Assembly (NCBI RefSeq): GCF_947507565.1
Contig: NC_089189.1
Coordinates: 2,416,122 to 2,480,121 of the forward strand
DNA: 64,000 nt
Reading direction: 5' to 3'
DNA from: Oscarella lobularis
Taxonomy: Eukaryota; Porifera; Homoscleromorpha; Homosclerophorida; Oscarellidae
In this document: piece after piece, positions 1 to 13,318 of the stretch
How the letters are laid out: the number at the start of each line of letters is the position of its first letter
Numbering within the stretch: position 1 is the stretch's first letter
Program-made: the position numbers and the translations under genes
The notes under the pieces: generated by a model
Seen by the model: only the letters and a program-made list of their open reading frames with translations
Told to the model about the DNA's origin: nothing
Database searches by the model: none

Positions 1-892
1 AATCAAAGATTAGGCCCTCAATTTAATATTTAGGCCTTTAGAATCAAAGATTAGGCCCTCAATTTAATATTTAGCCTTTAGAATCAAAGATTAGGTTCTC
101 AATTTAATACTTAGGCCTTTAGAATCAAAGAGTAGTCCCTCAATTTAATATTTAGGTCCTGTGAATGAAAGATTAGGCCCTCAATTTAAAGTTTAGGCCT
201 TTAGAATAAAATAGTAGGCCCTCAATTTAATTTTTGGCCTTTTGAATCAAAGATTATGCCCTCAATTTTATATTTATGCCTTTAGAATCAAAGATTAGGC
301 CCTCAATTTAATACTTAGGCCTTTAGAATCAAAGAGTGGGCCCTCAATTTAATATTTAGGCCCTGTGAATCAAAGATTAGGCCCTCAATTTAAAGTTTAG
401 GCCTTTAGAATCAAATATTAGGCCCTCAATTTAATTTGTAGGTCTTTAGAATCAAAGATTAGGCCCTCAATTTAATATTTAGGCCTTTATAATCAAAGAT
501 TAGGTCCTGAATTTAATATTTATCCTTTAGAATCATAAATTAGGCCCTCAATTTAATACTTAGGCCTTAAGAATCAAAGATTAGGCCCTCAATTTAATAT
601 TTAGGCTTTGTGAATCAAAGATTAGGCCCTCAATTTAATATTTAGGCCTTTGGAATCAAATATTAGGCCCTCAATTTAATTTGTAGGACTTTATAATCAA
701 AGATTAGGCCCTCAATTTAATATTTAGGCCCTGTGAATCAAAGATTAGGCCCTCATTTAAATTTGTAGGTCTTTAGAATCAAAGATTAGGCTCTCAATTT
801 AATATTTAGGCCTTTTAGAATCAAAGATTAGGCCCTGAATTTAATTTTTAGGACCTTAGAATCAAAGATTAGGCCCTCAATTTAATACTTTT
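1..892. repeat. Satellite A0: divergent 41-bp tandem array
   Basis: About 21 tandem copies of a 41-bp monomer. It shares the TTAGAATCAAAG and AGGCCCTCAA segments with the main A family further right, but has AATTTAATATTTAGG where the main family has AACTTTATCTTCAGG. Copies are noisy, with frequent single-base changes, so this looks like an older or separately homogenised subfamily. It runs off the left edge. No gene is visible. Confidence 0.93.
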
Positions 893-982
893 GACAATTT
901 GTCCTGGGGACAATTTGTCCTGGGACAATTTGTCCTGGGACAATTTGTCCTGGGACAATTTGTCCTGGGGACAATTTGTCCT
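893..982. repeat. Satellite E0: isolated six-copy island of the 15/16-bp repeat
   Basis: Six copies of GACAATTTGTCCTGGG (15 or 16 bp depending on three or four G). They sit between the A0 array and the first B array. The same repeat otherwise occurs only at 52.8-61.65 kb. The right edge merges into a B monomer at TTACAGGAGAG. Confidence 0.92.
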
Positions 983-3900
983 TACAGGAGAGACCCGTTG
1001 GCTAGTCCCCTGTAATTTTGCTGTAATTTATTACTGGAGAGACCCGTTGGCTAACCCCCTGTAATTTCGCTGTAATTTATTACAGGAGAGACCCGTTGGC
1101 TAGTCCCCTGTAATTTCGCTGTAGTTTATTACAGGAGAGACCCGTTGGCTAGCCCCCTGTAATTTCGCTGTAATTTATTACAGGAGAGACCCGTTGGCTA
1201 ACCCCCTGTAATTTCGCTGTAATTTATTACAGGAGAGACCCGTTGGCTAGCCCTCTCTAATTTCGCTGTAGTTTATTACAGGAGAGACCCGTTTGCTAAC
1301 CCCCTGTAAATTCGCTTTAATTTATTACAGTTGAGACCCGTTAGCTAGCCCCTGTAATTTCGCTGTAGTTTATTACAGGAGAGACCCGTTGGCTAGCCCC
1401 CTGTAATTTCGCTGTAGTTTATTACAGGAGAGACCCGTTTGCTAGCCCCTGTAATTTCGCTGTAGTTTATTACAGGAGAGACCCGTTTGCTAGCACCTGT
1501 AATTTCGCTGTAATTTATTACAGGAGAGACCCGTTAGCTAGCCCCTGTAATTTCGCTGTAATTTATTACAGGAGAGACCCGTTGGCTAGCCCCTGTAATT
1601 TCGTTGTAATTTATTACAGGAGAGACCCGATGGCTAGCCCCATGTAATTTCGCTTTAATTTATTACAGGAGAGACCCTTTGGCTAGCCCTCTCTAATTTC
1701 GCTGTAATTTATTACAGGAGAGACCCGTTTGCTAGCCCCTGTAATTTCGCTGTAATTTATTACAGGAGAGACCCGTTGGCTAGCCCCTGTAATTTCGTTG
1801 TAATTTATTACAGGAGAGACCCGATGGCTAGCCCCATGTAATTTCGCTTTAATTTATTACAGGAGAGACCCTTTGGCTAGCCCTCTCTAATTTCGCTGTA
1901 ATTTATTACAGGAGAGACCCGTTTGCTAGCCCCTGTAATTTCGCTGTAATTTATTACAGGAGAGACCCGTTAGCTAGCCCCTTTAGTTTCGCTGTAATTT
2001 ATTACAGGAGAGACCCTTGGGCTAGCCCCTGTAATTTCGCTGTAGTTTATTACAGGAGAGACCCGTTGGCTAGCCCCCTGTAATTTCGCTTTAATTTATT
2101 ACAGGAGAGACCCGTTGGCTAACCCCTGTAATTTCGCTCTAATATATTACAGAAGAGACCCGTTGGCTAACCCCTGTAATTTCGCTCTAATTTATTACAG
2201 AAGAGACCCGTTGGCTAGCCCCCTGTAATTTCGCTGTAATTTATTACAGGAGAGACCCGTTGGCTAACCCCTGTAATTTCGCTGTAATTTATTACAGGAG
2301 AGACCCGTTGGCTAGCCCCTGTAATTTCGCTCTAATTTATTACAGAAGAGACCCGTTGGCTAGCCCCCTGTAATTTCGCTGTAATTTATTACAGGAGAGA
2401 CCCGTTGGCTAGCCCCTGTAAATTCGCTCTAATTTATTACAGAAGAGACCCGTTGGCTAGCCCCCTGTAATTTCGCTCTAATTTATTACAGAAGAGACCC
2501 GTTGGCTAGCCCCCTATAATTTCGCTGTAATTTATTACAGGAGAGACCCGTTGGCTAGCCCCCTGTAATTTCGCTGTAATTTATTACAGGAGAGACCCGT
2601 TTGCTAGCCCCCTTTAATTTCGCTGTAATTTATTACAGAAAAGACCCGTTGGCTAGCCCCTGTAATTTTGCTGTAATTTATTACAGGAGAGACCCGTTGG
2701 CTAGCCCCTGTAATTTCGCTGTAATTTATTACAAGAGAGACCCGTTGGCTAGCCCCTGTAATTTCGCTGTAATTTATTACAGGAGAGACCCGTTGGCTAG
2801 CGCCATGTAATTTCGCTGTAATTTATTACAGGAGAGACCCGTTGGCTAGCCCCCTGTAATTTCGCTGTTATTTATTACAGGAGAGACCCGTTGGCTAGCC
2901 CCATGTAATTTCGTTGTAATTTATTACAGGAGAGACCCGTTGGCTAGCCCCCTGTAATTTCGCTGTAATTTATTACAGGAGAGACCCGTTGGCTAGCCCC
3001 CTGTAATTTCGCTCTAATTTATTACAGAAGAGACCCGTTTACTAGCCTCCTATAATTTCGCTGTAATTTATTACAGGAGAGACCCGTTGGCTAGCCCCCT
3101 GTAATTTCGCTGTAATTTATTACAGGAGAGACCCGTTGGCTAGCCCCTGTAATTTCGCTCTAATTTATTACAGGAGAGACCCGTTGGCTAGCCTCTGTAA
3201 TTTCGCTGTAATTTATTACAGAAGAGACCCGTAGGCTAGCCCCCTGTAATTTCGCTGTAATTTATTACAGGAGAGACCCGTTGGCTAGCCTCTGTAATTT
3301 CGCTGTAATTTATTACAGAAGAGACCCGTTGTCTAGCCCCCTGTAATTTCGCTGTACTTTATTACAGGAGAGACCCTTTGGCTAGCCCCTGTAATTTCGC
3401 TCTAATTTATTACAGAAGAGACCCGTTGGCTAGCCCTCTGTAATTTCGCTGTAATTTATTACAGGAGAGACCCGTTGGCTAGCCCCTGTAAATTCGCTGT
3501 AGTTTATTACAGGAGATACCCGTTGGCTAGCCCCTGTAATTTCGCTGTAATTTATTACAGGAGAGACCCGTTGGCTAGCCCCTGTAATTTCGCTGTAATT
3601 TATTACAGGAGAGACCCGTTTGCTAGCCCCCTTTAATTTCGCTGTAATTTATTACAGAAGAGACCCGTTGGCTAGCCCCCTGTAATTTCGCTGTAATTTA
3701 TTACAGGAGAGACCCGTTGGCTAGCGCCATGTAATTTCGCTGTAATTTATTACAGGAGAGACCCGTTGGCTAGCCCCCTGTAATTTCGCTGTAATTTATT
3801 ACAGGAGAGACCCGTTGGCTAGCCTCCTGTAATTTCGCTGTAGTTTATTACAGGAGAGACCCGTTTGCTAACCCTCTGTAATTTCGCTGTAGTTTGTTAC

Positions 3901-4597
3901 AGGAGAGACCCTTTGTCTAGCCCCTGTAATTTCGCTGTAATTTATTACAGGAGAGACCCTTTGGCTAGCCCCTGTACTTTCGCTGTAATTTATTACAGGA
4001 GAGACCCGTTGGCTAACCCCCTGTTAATTCGCTGTAATTTATTACAGGAGAGACCCGTTGGCTAACCCCCTGTAATTTCGCTGTAATTTATTACAGGAGA
4101 GACCCGTTGGCTAGCCCCCTGTAATTTCGCTGTAATTTATTACAGGAGAGACCCGTTGGCTAGCCTCCTGTAATTTCGCTGTAGTTTGTTACAGGAGAGA
4201 CCCTTTGTCTAGCCCCTGTAATTTCGCTGTAATTTATTACAGGAGAGACCCGTTGGCTAGCCTCCTGTAATTTCGCTGTAGTTTGTTACAGGAGAGACCC
4301 TTTGTCTAGCCCCTGTAATTTCGCTGTAATTTATTACAGGAGAGACCTTTTGGCTAGCCCCTGTACTTTCGCTGTAATTTATTACAGGAGAGACCCGTTG
4401 GCTAACCCCCTGTTAATTCGCTGTAATTTATTACAGGAGAGACCCTTTGGCTAACCCCCTGTAATTTCGCTGTAATTTATTACAGGAGAGACCCGTTGGC
4501 TAGCCTCCTGTAGTTTCGCTGTAGTTTATTACAGGAGAGACCCGTTTGCTGACCCCCTGTAATTTCGCTGTAATTTATTACAGGAGAGACCCGTTGG
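983..4597. repeat. Satellite B1: 48/49-bp tandem array
   Basis: About 75 copies of a monomer with CTGTAATTTATTACAG and GAGACCCGTTGG. Length is 48 bp with CCCC and 49 bp with CCCCC before TGTAA. Subtypes with CTCTAATTTATTACAGAAG cluster at about 2.1-3.4 kb. A four-monomer block is duplicated (GACCCGATGG at 1624 and 1818, offset 194 bp), and a two-monomer block is duplicated near 4161 and 4258 (97 bp). Unlike later B blocks it does not begin with the ordered leader monomers. Confidence 0.95.
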
Positions 4598-7500
4598 GCC
4601 CTCAACTTTATCTTCAACGCCTTAGGATCGAAGTTTAGGCCCTCAACTTTATCTTTAGCTCCTTAGAATCAAAGTTTAAGCCCTTAACTTTATCTTTAGG
4701 ACCTTAGAATCAAAGTTTAGGCCCTCATCTTTATCTTGAGAACCTTAAAATCGAAGTTTATGCCCTCAACTTTATCTTCAGAGCCTTAGAATCAAAGTTT
4801 AGGCCCTCATCTTTATCTTCAGGGCCTTAGAATCGAAGTTTATGCTCTCAACTTTATCTTCAGGGCCTTAGAATCAATTTTTAGGCCCTCAACTTATCTT
4901 CAGGTCCTTGGAATCAGAGTTTAGGCCCTCAACTTTATCTTCAGGTCCCTAGAATCAAAGTTTAGGCCCTCAACTTTATCTTCAAATCCTTAGAATCAAA
5001 GTTTAGGCCCTCAACTTTATCTTCAGGTTCTTAGAATCAGAGTTTAGGCCCTCAACTTTATCTTCATGTCTTCAGAATCAGAGTTTTGACTCTGAACTTT
5101 AACTTCTGACCCTTAGAATCAAAGTTTGGGCCTTCAAATTTCTCTTCAGGGCCTTAGAATCAAAAGTTTTGGCCTTCAACTTTATCTTCAGGTCCTTAGA
5201 ATAAAAGTCTAGGCTCTCAACTTTATCTTCAGGTCCTTAGAATCAGAGTTTTGGCTCTGAACTTTAACTTCAGACCCTTAGAATCAAAGTTTGGGCCTTC
5301 AAATTTCTCTTCAGGGCCTTAGAATCAAACGTTTTGGCCTTCAACTTTATCTTCAGGGCCTTAGAATCAAAGTCTAGGCCCTCAACTTTATCTTCAGGGC
5401 CTTAGAATCAGAGTTTAGGCCCTCAACTTTATCTTCAGGTTCTTAGAATCAAAGTCTAGGCCCTCAACTTTATCTTCAGGTCCTTAGAATAAAAGTCTAG
5501 GCTCTCAACTTTATCTTCAGGTCCTTAGAATCAGAGTTTTGGCTCTGAACTTTAACTTCAGACCCTTAGAATCAAAGTTTGGGCCTTCAAATTTCTCTTC
5601 AGGGCCTTAGAATCAAAGTTTTGGCCTTCAACTTTATCTTCAGGGCCTTAGAATCAAAGTCTAGGCCCTCAAATTTATCTTCAGGGCCTTAGAATCAGAG
5701 TTTAGGCCCTCAACTTTATCTTCAGGCCCTTAGAATCAAAGTCTAGGCCCTCAACTTTATCTTCAGGCCCTTAGAATAAAAGTTTAGGTCCTCAACTTTA
5801 TCTTCAGGTCCTTAGAATCAAAGTTTAGTCTCTCAACTTTATCTTCAGGTCCTTAGAATCGGAGTTTAGGCCCTCAACTTTATCTTCAGGCCCTTAGAAT
5901 CAAAGTTTAGGCGTTCAACTTTATCTTCAGGGCCTTAGAATCAAAGTTTAGGCCCTCAACTTTATCTTCAGGTCCTTAGAATCAAAGTTAAGGCCCTCAA
6001 CTTTATCTTCAGGTCCTTAGAATCAAAGTCTAGGCCCTCAACTTTATCTTCAGGCCCTTAGAATAAAAGTTTAGGCCCTCAACTTTATCTTCAGCCTCTT
6101 AGAATCAAAGTTTAGGCCGTCAACTTTATCTTCAGGTCCTTAGAATCAAAGTCTAGGCCCTCAACTTTATCTTCAGGTCCTTAGAATCAGAGTTTAGGCC
6201 CTCAACTTTATCTTCAGGTCCTTAGAATCAAAGTTTAGGCCCTCAACTTTATCTTCAGGCTCTTAGAATCAAAGTTTAAGCCGTCAACTTTATGTTCAGG
6301 TCCTTAGAATCAAAGTCTAGGCCCTCAACTTTATCTTCAGGGCCTTAGAATCAGAGTTTAGTCCCTCAACTTTATCTTCAGGTCCCTAGAATCAAAGTTT
6401 AGGCCCTTAACTTTATCTTCAGGCTCTTAGAATCAAAGTTTAAGCCGTCAACTTTATCTTCAGGTCCTTAGAATTAAAGTTTGGGCCTTCAAATTTCTCT
6501 TCAGGGCCTTAGAATCAAAGTTTAGGCCTTCAACTTTATCTTCAGGGCCTTAGAATCAAAGTCTAGGCGCTCAACTTTATCTTCAGGGCCTTAGAATCAG
6601 AGTTTAGGCCCTCAACTTTATCTTCAGGTCCTTAGAATCAAAGTCTAGGCCCTCAACTTTATCTTCAGGTCCTTAGAATAAAAGTTTAGGTCCTCAACTT
6701 TATCTTCAGCGCCTTAGAATCAGAGTTTAGGCCCTCAACTTTATCTTCAGGCCCTTAGAATCAAAGTCTAGGCCCTCAACTTTATCTTCAGGCCCTTAGA
6801 ATAAAAGTTTAGGCCCTCAACTTTATCTTCAGTTCCTTAGAATCGAAGTTTAGTCTCTCAACTTTATCTTCAGGTCCTTAGAGTCGGAGTTTAGGCCCTC
6901 AACTTAATCTTCAGGCCCTTAGAATCAAAGTTTAGGCGTTCAACTTTATCTTCAGGGCCTTAGAATCAAAGTCTAGGCTCTCAACTTTATCTTCAGGCTC
7001 TTAGAATAAAAGTTTAGGCCCTCAACTTTATCTTCAGGTCCTTAGAATCAAAGTTTAGTCTCTCAACTTTATCTTCAGGTCCTTAGAATCGGAGTTTAGG
7101 CCCTCAACTTTATCTTCAGGGCCTTAGAATCAGAGTTTAGGCCCTCAACTTTATCTTGAGGTTCTTAGAATGAAAGTCTAGGCCCTCAACTTTATCTTCA
7201 GGTCCTTAGAATAAGAGTTTTGGCTCTGATCTTTAACTTCAGACCCTTAGAATCAAAGTTTGGGCCTTCATATTTCTCTTCAGGGCCTTAGAATCAAAGT
7301 TTTGGCCTTCATCTTTATCTTCAGGGCCTTAGAATCAAAGTCTAGGCCCTACACTTTATCTTCAGGCCCTTAGAATAAAAGTTTAGACCCTCAACTTTAT
7401 CTTCAGGTCCTTAGAATCAAAGTTTAGTCTCTCAACTTTATCTTCAGGTCCTTAGAATCGGAGTTTAGGCCCTCAACTTTATCTTTAGCTCCTTAGAATC

Positions 7501-10500
7501 AAAGTTTAAGCCCTTAACTTTATCTTTAGGACCTTAGAATCAAAGTTTAGGCCCTCATCTTTATCTTGAGAACCTTAAAATCGAAGTTTATGCCCTCAAC
7601 TTTATCTTCAGAGCCTTAGAATCAAAGTTTAGGCCCTCATCTTTATCTTCAGGGCCTTAGAATCGAAGTTTATGCTCTCAACTTTATCTTCAGGGCCTTA
7701 GAATCAATTTTTAGGCCCTCAACTTATCTTCAGGTCCTTGGAATCAAAGTTTAGGCCCTCAACTTTATCTTCAGGTTCTTAGAATCAAAGTTTAGGCCCT
7801 CAACTTTATCTTCAAGTCCCTAGAATCAAAGTTTAGGCCCTCAACTTTATCTTCAAATCCTTAGAATCAAAGTTTAGGCCCTCAACTTTATCTTCAGGTT
7901 CTTAGAATCAGAGTTTAGGCCCTCAACTTTATCTTCAGGTCCTTAGAATAAAAGTCTAGGCTCTCAACTTTATCTTCAGGTCCTTAGAATCAGAGTTTTG
8001 GCTCTGAACTTTAACTTCAGACCCTTAGAATCAAAGTTTGGGTCTTCAAATTTCTCTTCAGGGCCTTAGAATCAAAGTTTTGGCCTTCAACTTTATCTTC
8101 AGGGCCTTAGAATCAAAGTCTAGGCCCTCAAGTTTATCTTCAGGGCCTTAGAATCAGAGTTTAGGCCCTCAACTTTATCTTCAGGCCCTTAGAATCAAAG
8201 TCTAGGCCCTCAACTTTATCTTCAGGCCCTTAGAATAAAAGTTTAGGTCCTCAACTTTATCTTCAGGTCCTTAGAATCAAAGTTTAGTCTCTCAACTTTA
8301 TCTTCAGGTCCTTAGAATCGGAGTTTAGGCCCTCAACTTTATCTTCAGGCCATTAGAATCAAAGTTTAGGCGTTCAACTTTATCTTCAGGGCCTTAGAAT
8401 CAAAGTTTAGGCCCTCAACTTTATCTTCAGGTCCTTAGAATCAAAGTTTAGGCCCTCAACTTTATCTTCAGGTCCTTAGAATCAAAGTCTAGGCCCTCAA
8501 CTTTATCTTCAGGCCCTTAGAATAAAAGTTTAGGCCCTCAACTTTATCTTCAGGCTCTTAGAATCAAAGTTTAGGCCGTCAACTTTATCTTCAGGTCCTT
8601 AGAATCAAAGTCTAGGCCCTCAACTTTATCTTCAGGTCCTTAGAATCAGAGTTTAGGCCCTCAACTTTATCTTCAGGTCCTTAGAATCAAAGTTTAGGCC
8701 CTCAACTTTATCTTCAAGCTCTTAGAATCAAAGTTTAAGCCGTCAACTTTATGTTCAGGTCATTAGAATCAAAGTCTAGGCCCTCAACTTTATCTTCAGG
8801 GCCTTAGAATCAGAGTTTAGTCCCTCAACTTTATCTTCAGGTCCCTAGAATCAAAGTTTAGGCCCTTAACTTTATCTTCAAATCCTTAGAATTAAAGTTT
8901 AGGCCCTCAACTTTATCTTCAGGTCCTTAGAATCAGAGTTTAGGCCCTCAACTTTATCTTCAGGTCCTTAGAATCAGAGTTTTGACCCTGAACTTTAACT
9001 TTAGACCGTTAGAATCAAAGTTTAGACCTTCAACTTTATCTTCAGGTTCTTAGAATCAGAGTTTTGGCCCTGAACTTTAACTTCAGACCCTTAGAATCAA
9101 AGTTTGGGCCTTCAAATTTCTCTTCAGGGCCTTAGAATCAAAGTTTAGGCCTTCAACTTTATCTTCAGGGCCTTAGAATCAAAGTCTAGGCGCTCAACTT
9201 TATCTTCAGGGCCTTAGAATCAGAGTTTAGGCCCTCAACTTTATCTTCAGGTCCTTAGAATCAAAGTCTAGGCCCTCAACTTTATCTTCAGGTCCTTAGA
9301 ATAAAAGTTTAGGTCCTCAACTTTATCTTCAGCGCCTTAGAATCAGAGTTTAGGCCCTCAACTTTATCTTCAGGCCCTTAGAATCAAAGTCTAGGCCCTC
9401 AACTTTATCTTGAGGTTCTTAGAATGAAAGTCTAGGCCCTCAACTTTATCTTCAGGTCCTTAGAATAAGAGTTTTGGCTCTGATCTTTAACTTCAGACCC
9501 TTAGAATCAAAGTTTGGGCCTTCATATTTCTCTTCAGGGCCTTAGAATCAAAGTTTTGGCCTTCATCTTTATCTTCAGGTCCTTAGAATCAAAGTTTAGG
9601 CTCTCAACTTTATCTTCAGGTCCTTAGAATCAAAGTCTAGGCCCTCAACTTTATCTTCAGGCCCTTAGAATAAAAGTTTAGGCTCTCAACTTTATCTTCA
9701 GGGCCTTAGAATCAAAGTCTATGTCCTCAAGTTTATCTTCAGGGTTTTAGAATCAGAGTTTAGGCCCTCAACTTTATCTTCAGGTCCTTAGAATCAGAGT
9801 TTTGACCCTGAACTTTAACTTCAGACCGTTAGAATCAAAGTTTAGACCTTCAACTTTATCTTCACGTTCTTAGAATCAGAGTTTTGGCCCTGAACTTTAA
9901 CTTCAGACCCTTAGAATCAAAGTTTGGGCCTTCAAATTTCTCTTCAGGGCTTTAGAATCAAAGTTTAGGCCTTCAACTTTATCTTCAGGGCCTTAGAATC
10001 AAAGTCCAGGCCCTCAAGTTTATCTTCAGCGCCTTAGAGTCAGAGTTTAGGCCCTCAACTTTATCTTCAGGTCCTTAGAATCAAAGTCTAGGTCCTCAAC
10101 TTTATCTTCAGGTCCTTAGAATAAAAGTTTAGGTCCTCAACTTTATCTTCAGGCTCTTAGAATCAAAGTTTAGGCCATCAACTTTATCTTCAGGTCCTTA
10201 GAATCAAAGTCTAGGCCCTCAACTTTATCTTCAGGTCCTTAGAATCAGAGTTTTGGCTCTGAACTTTAACTTCAGACCCTTAGAATCAAAGTTTGGGCCT
10301 TCAAATTTCTCTTCAGGGCCTTAGAATCAAAGTTTTGGCCTTCAACTTTATCTTCAGGGCCTTAGAATCAAAGTCTAGGCCCTCAAGTTTATCTTCAGGC
10401 TCTTAGAATCAAAGTTTAGGCCGTCAACTTTATATTCAGGTCCTTAGAATCAAAGTTTAGGCCCTCAACTTTATTCTTCAGGTCCTTAGAATCAAAGTCT

Positions 10501-13318
10501 AGGCCCTCAACTTTATCTTCAGGCCCTTAGAATAAAAATTTATGCCCTCAACTTTATCTTCAGGCTCTTAGAATCAAAGTTTAGGCCGTCAACTTTATCT
10601 TCAGGTCCTTAGAATCAAAGTCTAGGCCCTCAACTTTTTCTTCAGGTCCTTAGAATCAGATTTTAGGCCCTCAACTTTATCTTCAGGTCCTTAGAATCAA
10701 AGTCTAGGCCCTCAACTTTAACTTCAGACCCTTAGAATCAAAGTTTGGGCCTTGAAATTTTTCTTCAGGGCCTTAGAATCAAAGTTTTGGCCGTCAACTT
10801 TATCTTCAGGGCCTTAGAATCAAAGTCTAGGCCCTCAAGTTTATCTTCAGGGCCTTAGAATCAGAGTTTAGGCCCTCAACTTTATCTTCAGGTCCCTAGA
10901 ATCAAAGTTTAGGCCCTCAACTTTTTCTTCAAATTCTTAGAATCAAAGTTTAGGCCCTCAACTTTATCTTCAGGTCTTTAGAATCAGAGTTTAGGCCCTC
11001 AACTTTATCTTCAGGTCCTTAGAATCAAAGTTTAGGCGTTCAACTTTATCTTCAGGGCCTTAGAATCAGAGTTTTGGCCCTGAACTTTAACTTCAGACCC
11101 TCAGAATCAAAGTTTGGGCCTTCAAATTTCCCTTCAGGGCCTTAGAATCAAAGTTTAGGCCTTGAACTTTATCTTCAGGGCCTTAGAATCAAAGTCTAGG
11201 CCCTCAACTTTATCTTCAGGGCCTTAGAATCAGAGTTTAGGCCCTCAACTTTATCTTCAGGCCCTTAGAATCAAAGTCTAGGCCCTCAACTTTATCTTCA
11301 GGCCCTTAGAATCAAAGTTTAGGCCCTCAACTTTATCTTCAGGTCCTTAGAATCAAAGTTTAGTCTCGTAACTTTATCTTCAGGTCTTTAGAATCGGAGT
11401 TTAGGCCCTCAACTTTATCTTCAGGTCCTTAGAATCAAAGTTTAGGCGTTCAACTTTATCTTCAGGGCCTTAGAATCAAAGTTTAGTACCTCAACCTTAT
11501 CTTCAGGTCCTTAGAATCAAAGTTTAGTCTCTCAACTTTATCTTCAGGCCCTTAGAATAAAAGTTTAGGCCCTCAACTTTATCTTCAGGCTCTTAGAATC
11601 AAAGTTTAGGCCATCAACTTTATCTTCATGTCCTTAGAATCAAAGTCTACGCCCTCAACTTTATCTTCAGGTCCTTAAAATCAGAGTTTTGGCCCTCAAC
11701 TTTATCTTCAGGTCCTTAGAATCAGAGTTTTGGCTCTGAACTTTAACTTCAGACCCTTAGAATCAAAGTTTGGGCCTTCAAATTTCTCTTCAGGTCCTTA
11801 GAATCAAATTTTAGTCTCTCAACTTTATCTTCAGGTCCTTAGAATCGGAGTTTAGGCCTTCAACTTTATCTTCAGGTCCTTAGAATCAAAGTTTAGTCTC
11901 TCAACTTTATCTTCAGGGCCTTAGAATAAGAGTTTAGACCCTCAACTTTATCTTCATGTCCTTAGAATCAAAATTTTAGGCCCTCAACTTCATCTTCAGG
12001 TCCCTAGAATCAAAGTTTAGGCCCTCAACTTTATCTTCAGGTCCTTAGAATCAAAGTTTAGTCTCGCAACTTTATCTTCAGGTCTTTAGAATCGGAGTTT
12101 AGGCCCTCAACTTTATCTTCAGGTCCTTAGAATCAAAGTTTAGGCGTTCAACTTTATCTTCAGGCCCTTAGAGTAAAAGTTTAGGCCGTCAACTTTATCT
12201 TCAGGTCCTTAGAATCAAATTTTAGTCTCTCAACTTTATCTTCAGGTCCTTAGAATCGGAGTTTAGGCCCTCAACTTTATCTTCAGGGCCTTAGAATCAG
12301 AGTTTAGGCCTTCAACTTTATCTTCAGGTCCTTAGAATCAAAGTTTAGTCTCTCAACTTTATCTTCAGGTCCTTAGAATCGGAGTTAAGCCCTCAACTTT
12401 ATCTTCAGGGCCTTAGAATAAGAGTTTAGACCCTCAACTTTATCTTCATGTCCTTAGAATCAAAATTTAGGCCCTCAACTTCATCTTCAGGTCCCTAGAA
12501 TCAAAGTTTAGGCCCTCAACTTTATCTTCAGGTCCTTAGAATCAAAGTTTAGTCTCGCAACTTTATCTTCAGGTCTTTAGAATCGGAGTTTAGGCCCTCA
12601 ACTTTATCTTCAGGTCCTTAGAATCAAAGTTTAGGCGTTCAACTTTATCTTCAGGGCCTTAGAATCAAAGTTTAGTACCTCAACCTTATCTTCAGGTCCT
12701 TAGAATCAAAGTTTAGTCTCTCAACTTTATCTTCAGGCCCTTAGAATAAAAGTTTAGGCCCTCAACTTTATCTTCAGGCTCTTAGAATCAAAGTTTAGGC
12801 CATCAACTTTATCTTCAGGTCCTTAGAATCAAAGTCTACGCCCTCAACTTTATCTTCAGGTCCTTAAAATCAGAGTTTTGGCCCTCAACTTTATCTTCAG
12901 GTCCTTAGAATCAGAGTTTTGGCTCTGAACTTTAACTTCAGACCCTTAGAATCAAAGTTTGGGCCTTCAAATTTCTCTTCAAGGCCTTAGAATCAGAGTT
13001 TAGGCCTTCAACTTTATCTCCAGGTCCTTAGAATCAAAGTCTAGGCCCTCAACTTTGTCTTCAGGCCCTTAGAATGAAAGTTTAGGCCCTCAACTTTATC
13101 TTCAGGGTCTTAGAATTAGAGTTTAGGCCCTCAACTTTATCTTTAGCTCCTTAGAATCAAAGTTTAGGCCCTCAACTTTATCTTCAGGTCCTTAGAATCA
13201 AAGTTTAGGACCTCAACTTTATCTTCAGGCCCTTAGAATCAAAGTTTAAGTCCTGAACTTTATCTTCAGGTCCTTAGAATGAAATTTTAGGCTCTCAACT
13301 TTATCTTCAGGGCCTTAG
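4598..13318. repeat. Satellite A1: largest 41-bp array (8.7 kb)
   Basis: Roughly 210 copies of the 41-bp monomer. A recurring three-monomer series is marked by TTGGCTCTGAACTTTAAC, then GGGCCTTCAAATTTCTC, then TTTTGGCCTTCAAC. The block-start series that begins at about 4640 (CTTTAGCTCC, AAGCCCTTAAC, ATCTTGAGAACC) reappears inside the array at about 7480, which indicates an internal duplication of some 2.8 kb. It ends with the standard A-end monomers and the phase-fixed A-to-B junction. Confidence 0.95.

Noticed and set aside
1-892. TTTAGGCC in A0 as degenerate telomeric repeat
   Set aside because: It occurs once per 41-bp monomer at a fixed position and is part of the satellite unit. No TTAGGG runs are present there.
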